Assembly (NCBI GenBank): GCA_039028695.1
Contig: JBCCHN010000171.1
Span: 1 to 10,150 of the forward strand
Source of the DNA: JANQKX01 sp039028695
Lineage (GTDB): Bacteria; Pseudomonadota; Alphaproteobacteria; Kiloniellales; Kiloniellaceae
Reading direction: 5' to 3'
DNA: 10,150 bases
Shown here: piece by piece, positions 1 through 6,497 of the stretch
Layout of the letters: every line of letters begins with the position of its first letter
Numbering within the stretch: position 1 is the stretch's first letter
Translations under genes and position numbers: made by a program
Notes under the pieces: generated by a model
Database searches by the model: none
The model's input: only the letters and a program-made list of their open reading frames with translations
Told to the model about the DNA's origin: nothing

Positions 1-56
1 CAAACTCAAAAGCCAAAACAGACATCTGTCATCCGGCATCTGACATCCAATACTAC

Positions 57-141
<85 letters not shown>

Positions 142-173
142 AACGGCTTAGCAATAGCCGGCTAAACCGTTTT
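142..173 (+). terminator. Terminator-like stem-loop just after the tRNA (element side)
   Basis: The arms 142-152 and 161-171 form an 11-bp stem with one internal C/A mismatch and an 8-nt loop, and the 3' arm runs into TTTT (170-173). In addition AACATAAA (133-140) can pair with TTTATGTT (171-178), which could lengthen the structure. It lies inside the element, so the element appears to bring its own terminator for the tRNA it occupies. Confidence 0.6.
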
Positions 174-180
174 ATGTTGC

Positions 181-198
181 GTGTCCGCACTATGTCCG
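181..198 (+). promoter_or_regulatory. Paired TGTCCG motif, possible integrase arm-type site (left)
   Basis: TGTCCG occurs at 182-187 and 193-198, an 11-bp offset or about one helical turn. The same arrangement, 15 of 18 bases identical, occurs near the right end at 9835-9852. Integrases of this class bind short repeated arm sites flanking the core. The function here is inferred from position and repetition only. Confidence 0.4.
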
Positions 199-259
199 GA
201 AAAAATTTTTCTTTAGACAACAAAAATACTCACTTTAGGGCCAGTGCGTCGATCCTATC

Positions 260-313
260 CGAGTCTATGGGGCTCGCGTAAAGGGTGGCCTGTTTGGCCA
301 TCGCCGTCGGCGA
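260..313. repeat. Cluster of three tandem stem-loops downstream of rep
   Basis: Three small hairpins stand side by side. Arms 260-265/271-276 form a 6-bp stem with one G-T pair. TGGCC 286-290 pairs with GGCCA 296-300. TCGCC 301-305 pairs with GGCGA 309-313. The stretch 199-416 between the left end and the rep stop has no convincing gene. Tandem hairpins beside a rolling-circle type rep could belong to a replication origin or act as a transcript end; I cannot tell which. Confidence 0.4.
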
Positions 314-416
314 CTCCGCCCTTGACCCGCATCCCACAGGCTCGGATTTGTAAAAGATGTCGGCTCGGGAGAAACCGTCAATCACCGTCCCTCCAGAGAA
401 TCCCATGTGCTTATTC

Positions 417-1673
417 TTACGAAGCAGAGCCGCCCAGGCGTCGGCGAGAGAGCCCTTGCACGATTTCCGCTTGGGGGTCTCGACCCTGTAGTCGCTGGTA
501 CATGACGAACTTTTTCCACACGCCAGCTTTTTTCAAAGCTTGAATAGCGTCCCTAGGGCTGCGTTTTTCTCGCGCAAAAACCGAGAGCAAATTGCCGATG
601 GCAAGACCTACATTACGTTGTTCAGAGCTGCCTGGGCCCTTGTAAACGCGTTTGATCATCTCGCGGCGAGGCTGGCAGCCCATCTGGATATCTTCGTACA
701 AAAGCTGCCAAAAGGGATCTACATAGGTGCGGCTAAGGTCTAATCGAAAAGTTGAAAGGCCATAGCACCAAATATCTGTCGCTCGCTCGGCCAAGGCCTC
801 GTAGTTCAGGAGTTTTTCGCCACATTCACTGGCGATTTCACGAACAATACTTTGGTGCAAACGGTATTCGATGCGGCGGACGGGCTTTGCCGGGTCATAA
901 AGAACAACACCATCCTCATCATGGGTTTGGTTCCAAATTTTCTCCCAAAAATCGATCTTGTCCTGGCGTCTATTGGCAACGTCTTTTGCATAGCAAGTGA
1001 ATTGAAATCCGTTTGGGAATCCGAAGGTGGCGGTTTCGTTGTAACCATATAGTTGACAGGTCACATCGCCATAGAGTTCGATCTTTGCAATGCCGTTGTG
1101 CTGAATAATTTGCCGGGAACGGGTCACTAGTCGTTCCACAAAATCCTCGGGAAAATCCCAGCCTTGAATATCGGCACAAAGGTGAATGGCGCAGCCTGAG
1201 TAATCCCAATTCTCTAGCAAAACAGTTGACGCCAGGCTGTCCCAATAGTGCTGAGCCTCATCCACGGCGCGCGGCAGCAAGAAACTTGGTCCTGCCTCGA
1301 TCTTGAGATGAGCACCGGGGCTCGTCGTTTTGCTGTGTCTTGCTCCTAAAAAGAGGATCAGTCCTATTTCATTGTTTTGCAAACGGTAGCGGTAACCCGA
1401 TTTGCCGCCGGCACCGATGATCCATTCCGGTCCGCCTAGTCGCATTACCTTATCGAAGCCTGTATCCTCAATTGTTTGAAAGAGGTCTTGATTCAACTTA
1501 CCGCGATAGAGCGATCTGACGGTATCGAAACCACTATGCAGGATATGGACACCACTGAGATCAAAGTCTCCTATCGGGGACGAAAAGATCGGTCCTGACG
1601 GATCGACTTCCAATTCCCCTGATGGCGATTGTTGCATGCGGGTGAAGGTTTTGCGTTTGAGTTCATTTCTCAT
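417..1673 (-). CDS. Putative rolling-circle replication initiation protein (Rep_trans-like)
   Basis: This 418-residue protein is probably a plasmid- or phage-type replication initiator that nicks one DNA strand. The resemblance is to the replication initiation factor family (Rep_trans/phage X type) and rests on motif layout, not on a search. A hydrophobic HLCADIQ strand with Asp near residue 168 resembles the conserved acidic strand of that family. A YxK pair follows at residues 228/230, where the family has its nicking Tyr region. Next comes RRIEYRL near 266-272, matching the family's W/R-x-E-x-R-L segment, then a helical tail. No helicase domain is present, so a host helicase would be needed. 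The start at 1673 is preferred because AGGGA lies about 9 nt upstream; the frame stays open to an ATG at 1748 with no ribosome site. It is the last gene of a minus-strand module with the HTH and small integrase genes. Confidence 0.6.
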   Translation of the reverse strand: MRNELKRKTFTRMQQSPSGELEVDPSGPIFSSPIGDFDLSGVHILHSGFDTVRSLYRGKLNQDLFQTIEDTGFDKVMRLGGPEWIIGAGGKSGYRYRLQNNEIGLILFLGARHSKTTSPGAHLKIEAGPSFLLPRAVDEAQHYWDSLASTVLLENWDYSGCAIHLCADIQGWDFPEDFVERLVTRSRQIIQHNGIAKIELYGDVTCQLYGYNETATFGFPNGFQFTCYAKDVANRRQDKIDFWEKIWNQTHDEDGVVLYDPAKPVRRIEYRLHQSIVREIASECGEKLLNYEALAERATDIWCYGLSTFRLDLSRTYVDPFWQLLYEDIQMGCQPRREMIKRVYKGPGSSEQRNVGLAIGNLLSVFAREKRSPRDAIQALKKAGVWKKFVMYQRLQGRDPQAEIVQGLSRRRLGGSAS

Positions 1674-1701
1674 ATTTTGATTCCCTAAGGGTAAATCCCC
1701 C

Positions 1702-1944
1702 TCACTTTCTGGCATTTTGAAATGTCGCCGAAAGTCCGGGGAAAGCATCGATACGTCGCTTTAAGTCTTGATCGATGTTTTTATTGAAGACGTGTAACAG
1801 GCTGGTCTTTGAAGGCGTCGGACCAAAGAGGCTAATGGCAGAGTGTCCACGTTGACAGGCGCCAAGCTCTGGACTTGTGATCGGGCAGCGGCACGCGATG
1901 TCACCTGCGGTGCCATCACGAGCCGCCGCCCTCTCCATTTCCAA
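1702..1944 (-). CDS. Possible small Cys/His-rich protein between HTH and rep
   Basis: An open frame of up to 80 codons (TTG start at 1944, or ATG at 1938) ends 28 nt before the preferred rep start. The frame stays open upstream to a stop near 2014, without a standard start codon in that stretch. The wider frame contains a C-x-H, a C-x-C and a further C...H pair, which suggests metal binding. Codon choice looks coding-like, and the C-terminus is charged and helical. No family is recognised and no good ribosome site is visible. Translation could depend on coupling to the HTH gene, whose stop lies at 2027-2029. It could also be a decayed gene. Confidence 0.35.
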   Translation of the reverse strand: MEMERAAARDGTAGDIACRCPITSPELGACQRGHSAISLFGPTPSKTSLLHVFNKNIDQDLKRRIDAFPGLSATFQNARK

Positions 1945-2026
1945 GGTGTGACACTTAGACAGGGCAATGTCCTGGCCAAGGACCCTCTTGCAGTCCGGAC
2001 GCTTTCTCAGACAATCTATTTATCGA

Positions 2027-2230
2027 TTACAATCTGACGGGCGCTTGCTCAGAGGCCTTGAGCCAGTCCAGGACGGCGTTACGCCGATAAAGCACGCGAC
2101 GGCCCACCTTGCAGCGGGGTGGACCCACGCCAAGGGCATGCCATCTTTGCAAAGTGCGTGTCACCACGCCCAATAATTCAGCTACATCACGGGGAGAGAG
2201 GAATTCCTCTTGCAGGTTTTTTTGAGACAA
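2027..2230 (-). CDS. Excisionase-like helix-turn-helix protein (AlpA/HTH_17 type)
   Basis: This is a 67-residue DNA-binding protein. Residues 10-60 follow the MerR-like winged-helix pattern of excisionase and AlpA families: FLSPRDVAELLGV, then TLQRWHALG, then a hairpin with KVGRRVLYRR and a last helix ending VLDWLKA. Such proteins direct integrases towards excision or regulate element genes. There is no Met codon, so the start is TTG at 2230 with AGGAG 6 nt upstream. That ribosome site lies in the 3' arm of a perfect 7-bp inverted repeat (2236-2255). The gene sits between a small tyrosine recombinase and the rep gene on the same strand, which suits an excisionase or a copy-number/operon regulator. 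The fold call is firm; the role is inferred. Confidence 0.8.
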   Translation of the reverse strand: MSQKNLQEEFLSPRDVAELLGVVTRTLQRWHALGVGPPRCKVGRRVLYRRNAVLDWLKASEQAPVRL

Positions 2231-2235
2231 AATCT

Positions 2236-2255
2236 GCTCCTATTTGTTTAGGAGC
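2236..2255 (-). promoter_or_regulatory. Perfect inverted repeat that can hide the HTH-gene ribosome site
   Basis: GCTCCTA (2236-2242) and TAGGAGC (2249-2255) are perfect inverted arms around a 6-nt loop. In the minus-strand transcript the 3' arm contains AGGAG, 6 nt before the TTG start. Folding would block initiation. As DNA it could equally be an operator for the HTH protein. Confidence 0.5.
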
Positions 2256-2533
2256 CGGGTGGCAATCGACAGCGACTGAAATTGCAAAAGGTATTTCGCA
2301 GGCAAGCGACAGCCAAAACCCGGTCTCCGGGGTTCGTACTGACATGTCGCTTACCAACTTTTTTCAGTCATCTAAGGTCGGCCTTGCAGCGTGCGGTGGT
2401 GTCCCTCTTTCGGAACCGTTATCCAATTACCTGCGCCGTTTTATATCAATCTCGGGATAGTTTAGACCACGACATTCTAATCATTTAGTGTGCAGGCAAC
2501 AATTTACAACTATAGAATTCGCCTAGTCAGGAT

Positions 2534-2555
2534 CTTTTTTCGCGCTAGAAAAAAG
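2534..2555. repeat. Perfect 8-bp inverted repeat with 6-bp spacer (recombination-core-like)
   Basis: CTTTTTTC (2534-2541) and GAAAAAAG (2548-2555) flank the spacer GCGCTA. Short arms around a 6-8 bp spacer are the layout of tyrosine recombinase core sites such as dif. It lies 54 nt past the stop of the small recombinase gene. It lacks the GC-rich stem expected of a terminator. Confidence 0.4.
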
Positions 2556-2608
2556 TAAGTTCGGACCACATCATAGTTTGTCAATGTATGGCGATCAGAT
2601 TTGTGGGA

Positions 2609-3214
2609 TCAACTCCACATCCGCGCGGCGATGTCCTGCTCTTCTTTACCAACGGCGTCGGCATAGATGGCCGTGGTCTCAATCGAGGTATGCCCCATCC
2701 ATTTTCTCAGCATGTTGAGCTGTACACCATGGACGGTGGCATTGACCCCGAAACCATGGCGTAAGCCCTTACAAGTCCGATGTGGACCATCGGGAATGCC
2801 AGCTGACACCATCACCTCCTTGACGATCTGATACACGCGAGTAGTCGAGAGCGGCCAAATAGGTTGGTGGGCTCGTTTCTTAGACTTTTGAGCTTCTCGA
2901 ATGTCATGGGCGGTGTTGAGGATGTCCAGATAGTTGGGAGGCACAGGCACCGACCGGAATACAATCCTCTGGCGCCCGGCCCTGTCTTTGCGCTTTTTCA
3001 GAGTCCGAAGGTTTACGATACCGCCGGAAAGGTCGACCCGTACGGGGGTGATTTCGATTAGCTCACCAGGACGGCAACCGGTAAAAACCAGAGTTTCGCA
3101 AAGCGTGCGGTCACGGGCCGGCCTTTGGCGCGCTGTTGCCAGAAATTCTGCTCTTTCTTCGGCATTGATGTAGAGGCGATTTCCGGCGTCATCGTGGAGA
3201 CGCATTTCGCTCAT
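2609..3214 (-). CDS. Compact tyrosine recombinase / integrase (201 aa)
   Basis: This is a second site-specific recombinase with a catalytic domain and almost no N-terminal core-binding domain. Visible catalytic positions are Arg48 in TGCRPGEL, Lys73 or Lys74 in the beta hairpin, K-x-x-R (149-152) in CKGLRHGFGV, His175 in WMGHTSIETT and the nucleophile Tyr184. The usual first His of HxxR is Lys; from memory, KGLRHGFG is normal for a family of roughly 200-residue integrases carried by plasmids and integrated elements. The gene therefore appears intact rather than truncated. It could resolve multimers of a replicating circle or act as a separate integrase. The ATG directly abuts a 10-bp perfect inverted repeat and has no clear ribosome site, so the message may be leaderless or begin at Met4. 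Confidence 0.88.
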   Translation of the reverse strand: MSEMRLHDDAGNRLYINAEERAEFLATARQRPARDRTLCETLVFTGCRPGELIEITPVRVDLSGGIVNLRTLKKRKDRAGRQRIVFRSVPVPPNYLDILNTAHDIREAQKSKKRAHQPIWPLSTTRVYQIVKEVMVSAGIPDGPHRTCKGLRHGFGVNATVHGVQLNMLRKWMGHTSIETTAIYADAVGKEEQDIAARMWS

Positions 3215-3244
3215 ATTTAAGAGTATGTAAGGAAACTCTTAAAT
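3215..3244. promoter_or_regulatory. 10-bp perfect inverted repeat abutting the small integrase start
   Basis: ATTTAAGAGT (3215-3224) and ACTCTTAAAT (3235-3244) are exact inverted arms with a 10-bp spacer, so arm centres are 20 bp or two helical turns apart. This geometry suits a dimeric operator. The left arm touches the integrase ATG, so a bound protein would block expression. In RNA it would form a strong AU-rich hairpin. Confidence 0.5.
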
Positions 3245-3370
3245 TTTTGAGCAGCATTCGTAATTTATTGAAATATATGAAAGAATCCCGGTTCTTGCCG
3301 CGGGCGTTATTTAGGCAGAGATTACCCGTCCATTGGGGCGGATTTTCACACTCTTGGTAACAGTCTTAAA

Positions 3371-3394
3371 CCGCTCTCTCTAACGAGAGAGCGG
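3371..3394. repeat. Perfect 10-bp hairpin with TAAC loop
   Basis: CCGCTCTCTC (3371-3380) pairs exactly with GAGAGAGCGG (3385-3394) around TAAC. On the plus strand no T-run follows; on the minus strand only TTT follows. It lies in the divergent gap between the small integrase and the secreted protein at 3458. Possible roles are a weak terminator, a replication-origin hairpin or a leader structure. Confidence 0.5.
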
Positions 3395-3457
3395 CTATAG
3401 GTGCTAAGATCAAAGACACAATCGGCATCACAAAACTGGAGAAGGAAAAATAGATCT

Positions 3458-3814
3458 ATGAGAACCTCGCTAACCCCGATCATGTTTTTCTTGCTTCACA
3501 GTTTCTACTCACCCGCAGCTGCGGGTCAGGACGTTCAAGCATCATTACAAGACGAAGCGACAATCTATGGAAAGCACCTCAAATGTTTTAATGAATCCGT
3601 CAATCAAGCTAACCAACGGAATATCGATTTTGAAGAATTAGAGATTACCCTTTACAGAGAAGGAAGTGTTGAGAATGGAACCGCAAAATATTCTGTTTTG
3701 TTTGACCCAATTGGAGAACCTTCTAACCAAAAATCTCGGAAACAAGGGCTGGCGGTTTTCGAAGTAGTGTTAAATTCTAAATGCGAGGTGGTTGACTCAT
3801 ATCGCCCAAAATAA
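3458..3814 (+). CDS. Small secreted protein of unknown function
   Basis: This 118-residue protein has no family I recognise. Residues 1-22 look like a Sec signal peptide: MRTSL, a hydrophobic FFLLHSF stretch and a likely cleavage after SPAAAG. The mature part of about 95 residues is polar, with two Cys (in HLKCFNE and NSKCEVVD) that could form one disulfide. Strand-like segments LEITLYREG, KYSVLFDP and LAVFEVVLN suggest a small periplasmic beta or alpha/beta domain. The start at 3458 is chosen because GGAGAAGGA lies upstream (3438-3446) and a signal peptide follows; a longer frame from 3401 has neither. It is transcribed away from the recombinase module and is separated by 700 bases from the acyltransferase, so it is probably monocistronic. 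Confidence 0.75.
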   Translation: MRTSLTPIMFFLLHSFYSPAAAGQDVQASLQDEATIYGKHLKCFNESVNQANQRNIDFEELEITLYREGSVENGTAKYSVLFDPIGEPSNQKSRKQGLAVFEVVLNSKCEVVDSYRPK

Positions 3815-4514
3815 GTTAGCTTTTTTTGCTCAAATTCTCGTTCGTGCAATCCAGAGGCGGCAGATTTGGCTGCGCTGTTGCACAATTTGGTAGGTCGGAT
3901 TTCATTGCATCAATACCAGACGGCTGTTGCGCAGCGACCCCACTTGCGTGTGAAAACCGGAGTTTCCCGGCTACTGTCGCTGATGGATGATCGCGCGGCT
4001 AATCGAGATTACGCTCAACGAGAAATGCCTTTAAAATGCCTATAAAGAGCGAATGTCCGGGCTTTCCGGCTTATGGCACTTGGTAATTCAATAAAACCAG
4101 GCCCGCTTTCTGGGGTAAAGCGGCCGTCAATCCAGTCCGCCGCTGACGGAGAAAAATAGCCAATTTAAGACACACCTGGGATTTTCAATCCCTGGGTAAA
4201 CGTCACGACCAGCCGCCAGCCCGTGTTCGCCGGCGCAAGCGGGCAGCCTGAAGGGCGCAAGTCATCATAAGAGAATCATGCAGAGACCACACTTTGCGGA
4301 GACCTGGTCGTGTTGCTCTGCTTTGATGGTTTCTTTTTGGGGGGTATTGCCCGTCAAATACACTTTTTCGACTTTGTCGTCCCACACCGTCTCAGCCTCG
4401 GCATCCCCGAATTCATAACGCGCCAGTCCGGGACCAGAGGATTGGGTGTTTCAATTTGGGTGACAATGGCCTAGACCAATAGGAACTAGCCCCTATTGGA
4501 TGGCGTCTAACTGA
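3815..4514. other. 700-base region without a convincing gene
   Basis: No open frame here has coding character and a proper start. Structures seen are an 11-bp near-perfect tandem duplication (4023-4044), a 7-bp perfect hairpin CCGCTTT/AAAGCGG (4103-4123), a 5-bp hairpin GGGAT/ATCCC (4178-4192), an 7-bp inverted repeat GCTGCGC/GCGCAGC (3869-3935) and the repeat before the acyltransferase. A 40-codon minus-strand frame with a GTG start (4265-4387, GAGG 8 nt before it) is a weak candidate. The stretch may be a graveyard of older insertions or a regulatory RNA region. Confidence 0.5.
4476..4499. promoter_or_regulatory. Perfect inverted repeat before the acyltransferase
   Basis: CCAATAGG (4476-4483) and CCTATTGG (4492-4499) are exact inverted arms with an 8-bp spacer, so arm centres are 16 bp apart. 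The repeat ends 15 nt before the acyltransferase ATG. It could be an operator or a leader hairpin. A mini-frame ATG GCG TCT AAC TGA (4500-4514) fills the gap exactly. Confidence 0.45.
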
Positions 4515-5438
4515 ATGGCGAAAAAACGCCGGAACCCATATTTTTTACGATTTGTTCGCTACCCCTTGGAAGCTGCGGGGCTTTATTCGGCCGTTTGGCT
4601 CATGCGCTGCCTCCCGATTGAAATTGCTTCAAATTTTGGTGGATGGCTGGGCCGAAACGTCTTTTGTCGATCCGCAAAAAACGAACGCGTAAAACGGAAC
4701 TTGCGCTTGGCCTTCCCTGAAAAGACGGAGCAGGATGTCGATCTCATCGCCCGGGGCATGTGGGACAATTTGGGGCGGGTTGCCATAGAATACGCCTTTC
4801 TCGGTGAGATATGTGATCCTCTTTCAGGGAGGGTGGAGCTTTCGGGCCTTGCCAATTCCATCATTTTTAACTCAGATCGTTATCCCTGCATTTTGGCATC
4901 CGGTCACCTTGCCAATTGGGAGGTCCTTCCGGTTATGGCTGCCAGCCATGGTGTCCCGATGACCTCCATAATTAGGGACCCGAACAATCCATTGATCCGA
5001 AAAAAATTGCACGACCTTCGGGTGGTGTTGGGGGGAAAGCTCGCCTCAAAGGGCCCTGATGGCGTCAAGCAGGCCATGGCGGCTTTGCGAGGTGGAAAAG
5101 TCTTGGCGATGCTGATCGATCAAAAGCTGAACGGCGGAATTGCGATTCCGTTTTTTGGGCATCCTGCCATGACCACGCCAGCGGTTGCTCAACTTGCTCT
5201 GCGCTACAGATGCCCAATTCTGTTGGTCCGCCTAGAACGCACGGGCCCGGCGCGTTTCCGTGTGACCTGTCATTCCGAAACTGCTTTGCCCAATAGCGGC
5301 AATCTAAAAAATGATGTCCAAGACATTATGAAACTCCATAACAAAGTTCTGGAAGGTTGGATCCGGGAGCGGCCGACGGAATGGCTCTGGCTGCACCGTC
5401 GCTGGCCAGACTCTGTTTATGAGCAAATGGCTGCCTAG
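4515..5438 (+). CDS. Lipid A type lysophospholipid acyltransferase (HtrB/LpxL family)
   Basis: This 307-residue protein, normal length for the family, probably transfers a fatty acyl chain from acyl-ACP to lipid A or a related lipid at the inner membrane. The basic N-terminus is followed by a hydrophobic, amphipathic segment at 16-33. The catalytic H-x4-E motif is intact: His131 and Glu136 in SGHLANWEV. Other family marks are IIRDPNNPLIRKKLHDLR (152-169), the LIDQKLNGGIAIPFFG block (200-215), TPAVAQLAL (221-229) and the C-terminal PTEWLWLHRRW (287-297). The start at 4515 is directly preceded by the stop of a 4-codon mini-frame, with GGA only 14 nt upstream, so initiation may be weak or coupled. 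Placement inside a mobile element suggests accessory LPS modification rather than the housekeeping copy. The exact acceptor and chain length cannot be read from sequence. Confidence 0.9.
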   Translation: MAKKRRNPYFLRFVRYPLEAAGLYSAVWLMRCLPIEIASNFGGWLGRNVFCRSAKNERVKRNLRLAFPEKTEQDVDLIARGMWDNLGRVAIEYAFLGEICDPLSGRVELSGLANSIIFNSDRYPCILASGHLANWEVLPVMAASHGVPMTSIIRDPNNPLIRKKLHDLRVVLGGKLASKGPDGVKQAMAALRGGKVLAMLIDQKLNGGIAIPFFGHPAMTTPAVAQLALRYRCPILLVRLERTGPARFRVTCHSETALPNSGNLKNDVQDIMKLHNKVLEGWIRERPTEWLWLHRRWPDSVYEQMAA

Positions 5439-5588
5439 AATTCAGCATTAAAAATACCGTTATGTACTGAAGACAGAGATTATTTTACCCAAGGCAAATA
5501 TATCTGAAAATATATAATAATTTTCATTGTAAAGTACTCTAAGAGTTCCCATCTTTTATTGGATAGCGATTTATTGCTGATGATTTTA

Positions 5589-5616
5589 TTGGGATATCCC
5601 GACAATTCATTATAAG
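5589..5616 (+). promoter_or_regulatory. Possible promoter with palindrome for the Cys-repeat protein gene
   Basis: TTGGGA (5589-5594) and TATAAG (5611-5616) are 16 bp apart. A perfect 10-bp palindrome GGGATATCCC (5591-5600) overlaps the -35 box and could be an operator. The transcript would have a leader of about 95 nt. The rest of 5439-5716 is AT-rich and gene-free. Confidence 0.3.
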
Positions 5617-5716
5617 TGTGACTTTTGGGGCGCAACTGTGCCGAAGGCGGTGCTGCGCGGGGAGAGCCAAGCCGTCATAAAAGCATCCGAAAAGAGTCTA
5701 ACGAAAGGCGCATTTT

Positions 5717-6412
5717 ATGAAGCAAGCACCTCATTCTAACCGACCGATTTTTGGTGCTGCCGCTCTCATCCAATACGCGTACTTATTCTTCTTATTATTT
5801 ACCACTCCAGCGTTGGCTCAAACGAGTTCTGCAGGAATTCCAGCCAATGCCCAGCCAAAAAGTTATGGCCTTGGTTGGGAATGCGACCCCGGCTACCGGT
5901 CTGAAAACGAATCTTGTGTGGCAATTGAAATCCCGACAAATGCTTATCCGACCAATCTGTCTTATGGCAACGGCTGGGAATGTCGTCGTGGCTTTCAGGA
6001 GATTAGTGGAGGCTGCGAGGCGATTCCCATCCCTGCGAACGCTTTTCTCAATTCTTCCGGCACCGATTGGAAATGCAATAGGGGATTTAGGAAGTTCAAT
6101 ACGTCCTGTGTCGCGATCGAGGTCCCCGCAAATGGATACTTAGACGATGCCTCTTATGGAAGCGGATGGAAGTGTAATCGAGGATTTCGTGCTACAGAGG
6201 ATACTTGTGCTGAGATAATAGTGCCAGCCAATGCCTATTTCGTGGAGTCTTCCTACGGGCGTGGGTGGAAATGTGAGCGGGGCTATCAGGTGTCTGGTGA
6301 AAGTTGCGTGGAAGTGATGATGCCCGAGAATGCCCATTTGGATTACACCGGCAACGATTGGGCCTGTGACAAGCCTTACTTCAAACAGCTACAGGATTGC
6401 GTATTGCCTTGA
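5717..6412 (+). CDS. Secreted protein of six tandem Cys-pair repeats
   Basis: This 231-residue protein has an N-terminal signal peptide: a hydrophobic stretch at about 17-31 and a likely cleavage at ALA-Q (34/35). The rest is six repeats of 28-33 residues from residue 41 to the end. Each starts with [IVM]P-x-N-A/G, has G-x-x-W-x-C in the middle, mostly G[FY] after it, and ends with a second Cys and a hydrophobic residue. That gives 12 cysteines, two per repeat, so one disulfide per repeat is the simple model. The last repeat is the most divergent (ACDKPYF). I recall similar repeats in predicted secreted proteins of alphaproteobacteria, with no established function. It is probably periplasmic or surface-exposed; no anchor or catalytic domain is visible. 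GAAAGG lies just before the ATG. It follows the acyltransferase by 278 bases on the same strand with its own possible promoter. Confidence 0.85.
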   Translation: MKQAPHSNRPIFGAAALIQYAYLFFLLFTTPALAQTSSAGIPANAQPKSYGLGWECDPGYRSENESCVAIEIPTNAYPTNLSYGNGWECRRGFQEISGGCEAIPIPANAFLNSSGTDWKCNRGFRKFNTSCVAIEVPANGYLDDASYGSGWKCNRGFRATEDTCAEIIVPANAYFVESSYGRGWKCERGYQVSGESCVEVMMPENAHLDYTGNDWACDKPYFKQLQDCVLP

Positions 6413-6497
6413 AGGGCTAACCGGGCGGGCTACAATTTTATTATCATGCGGGTGACTAATTTCTTTTTAGCCACCGATCCCCTTTAGGGCAAAAGCT

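Larger units (their letters stand above)
2231..2608. other. Gene-free spacer between the HTH gene and the small integrase
   Basis: This 378-base stretch has no supportable gene; frames open here on the plus strand are opposite the HTH gene or lack coding character. It holds the inverted repeat at 2236-2255, a bulged hairpin at 2317-2334 (AACCCGG against CCGGGGTT) and the AT-rich perfect inverted repeat at 2534-2555. It is a plausible place for a promoter or recombination site. Confidence 0.5.

Noticed and set aside
21..48. 14-bp imperfect direct repeat upstream of the tRNA
   Set aside because: GACATCTGTCATCC/GGCATCTGACATCC match at 12 of 14 positions, but this is short flanking chromosome with no evident function.
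244..543. 99-codon plus-strand frame
   Set aside because: It overlaps the 3' end of rep and the hairpin cluster, with Pro/Arg/Ser-rich composition typical of antisense frames.
2119..2460. 113-codon plus-strand frame
   Set aside because: It overlaps the HTH gene on the other strand and has no coding character or ribosome site.
3861..3890. Possible IS5-type insertion sequence end (GTTGCACAA)
   Set aside because: Only a short motif matches, with no matching inverted end and no transposase remnant.
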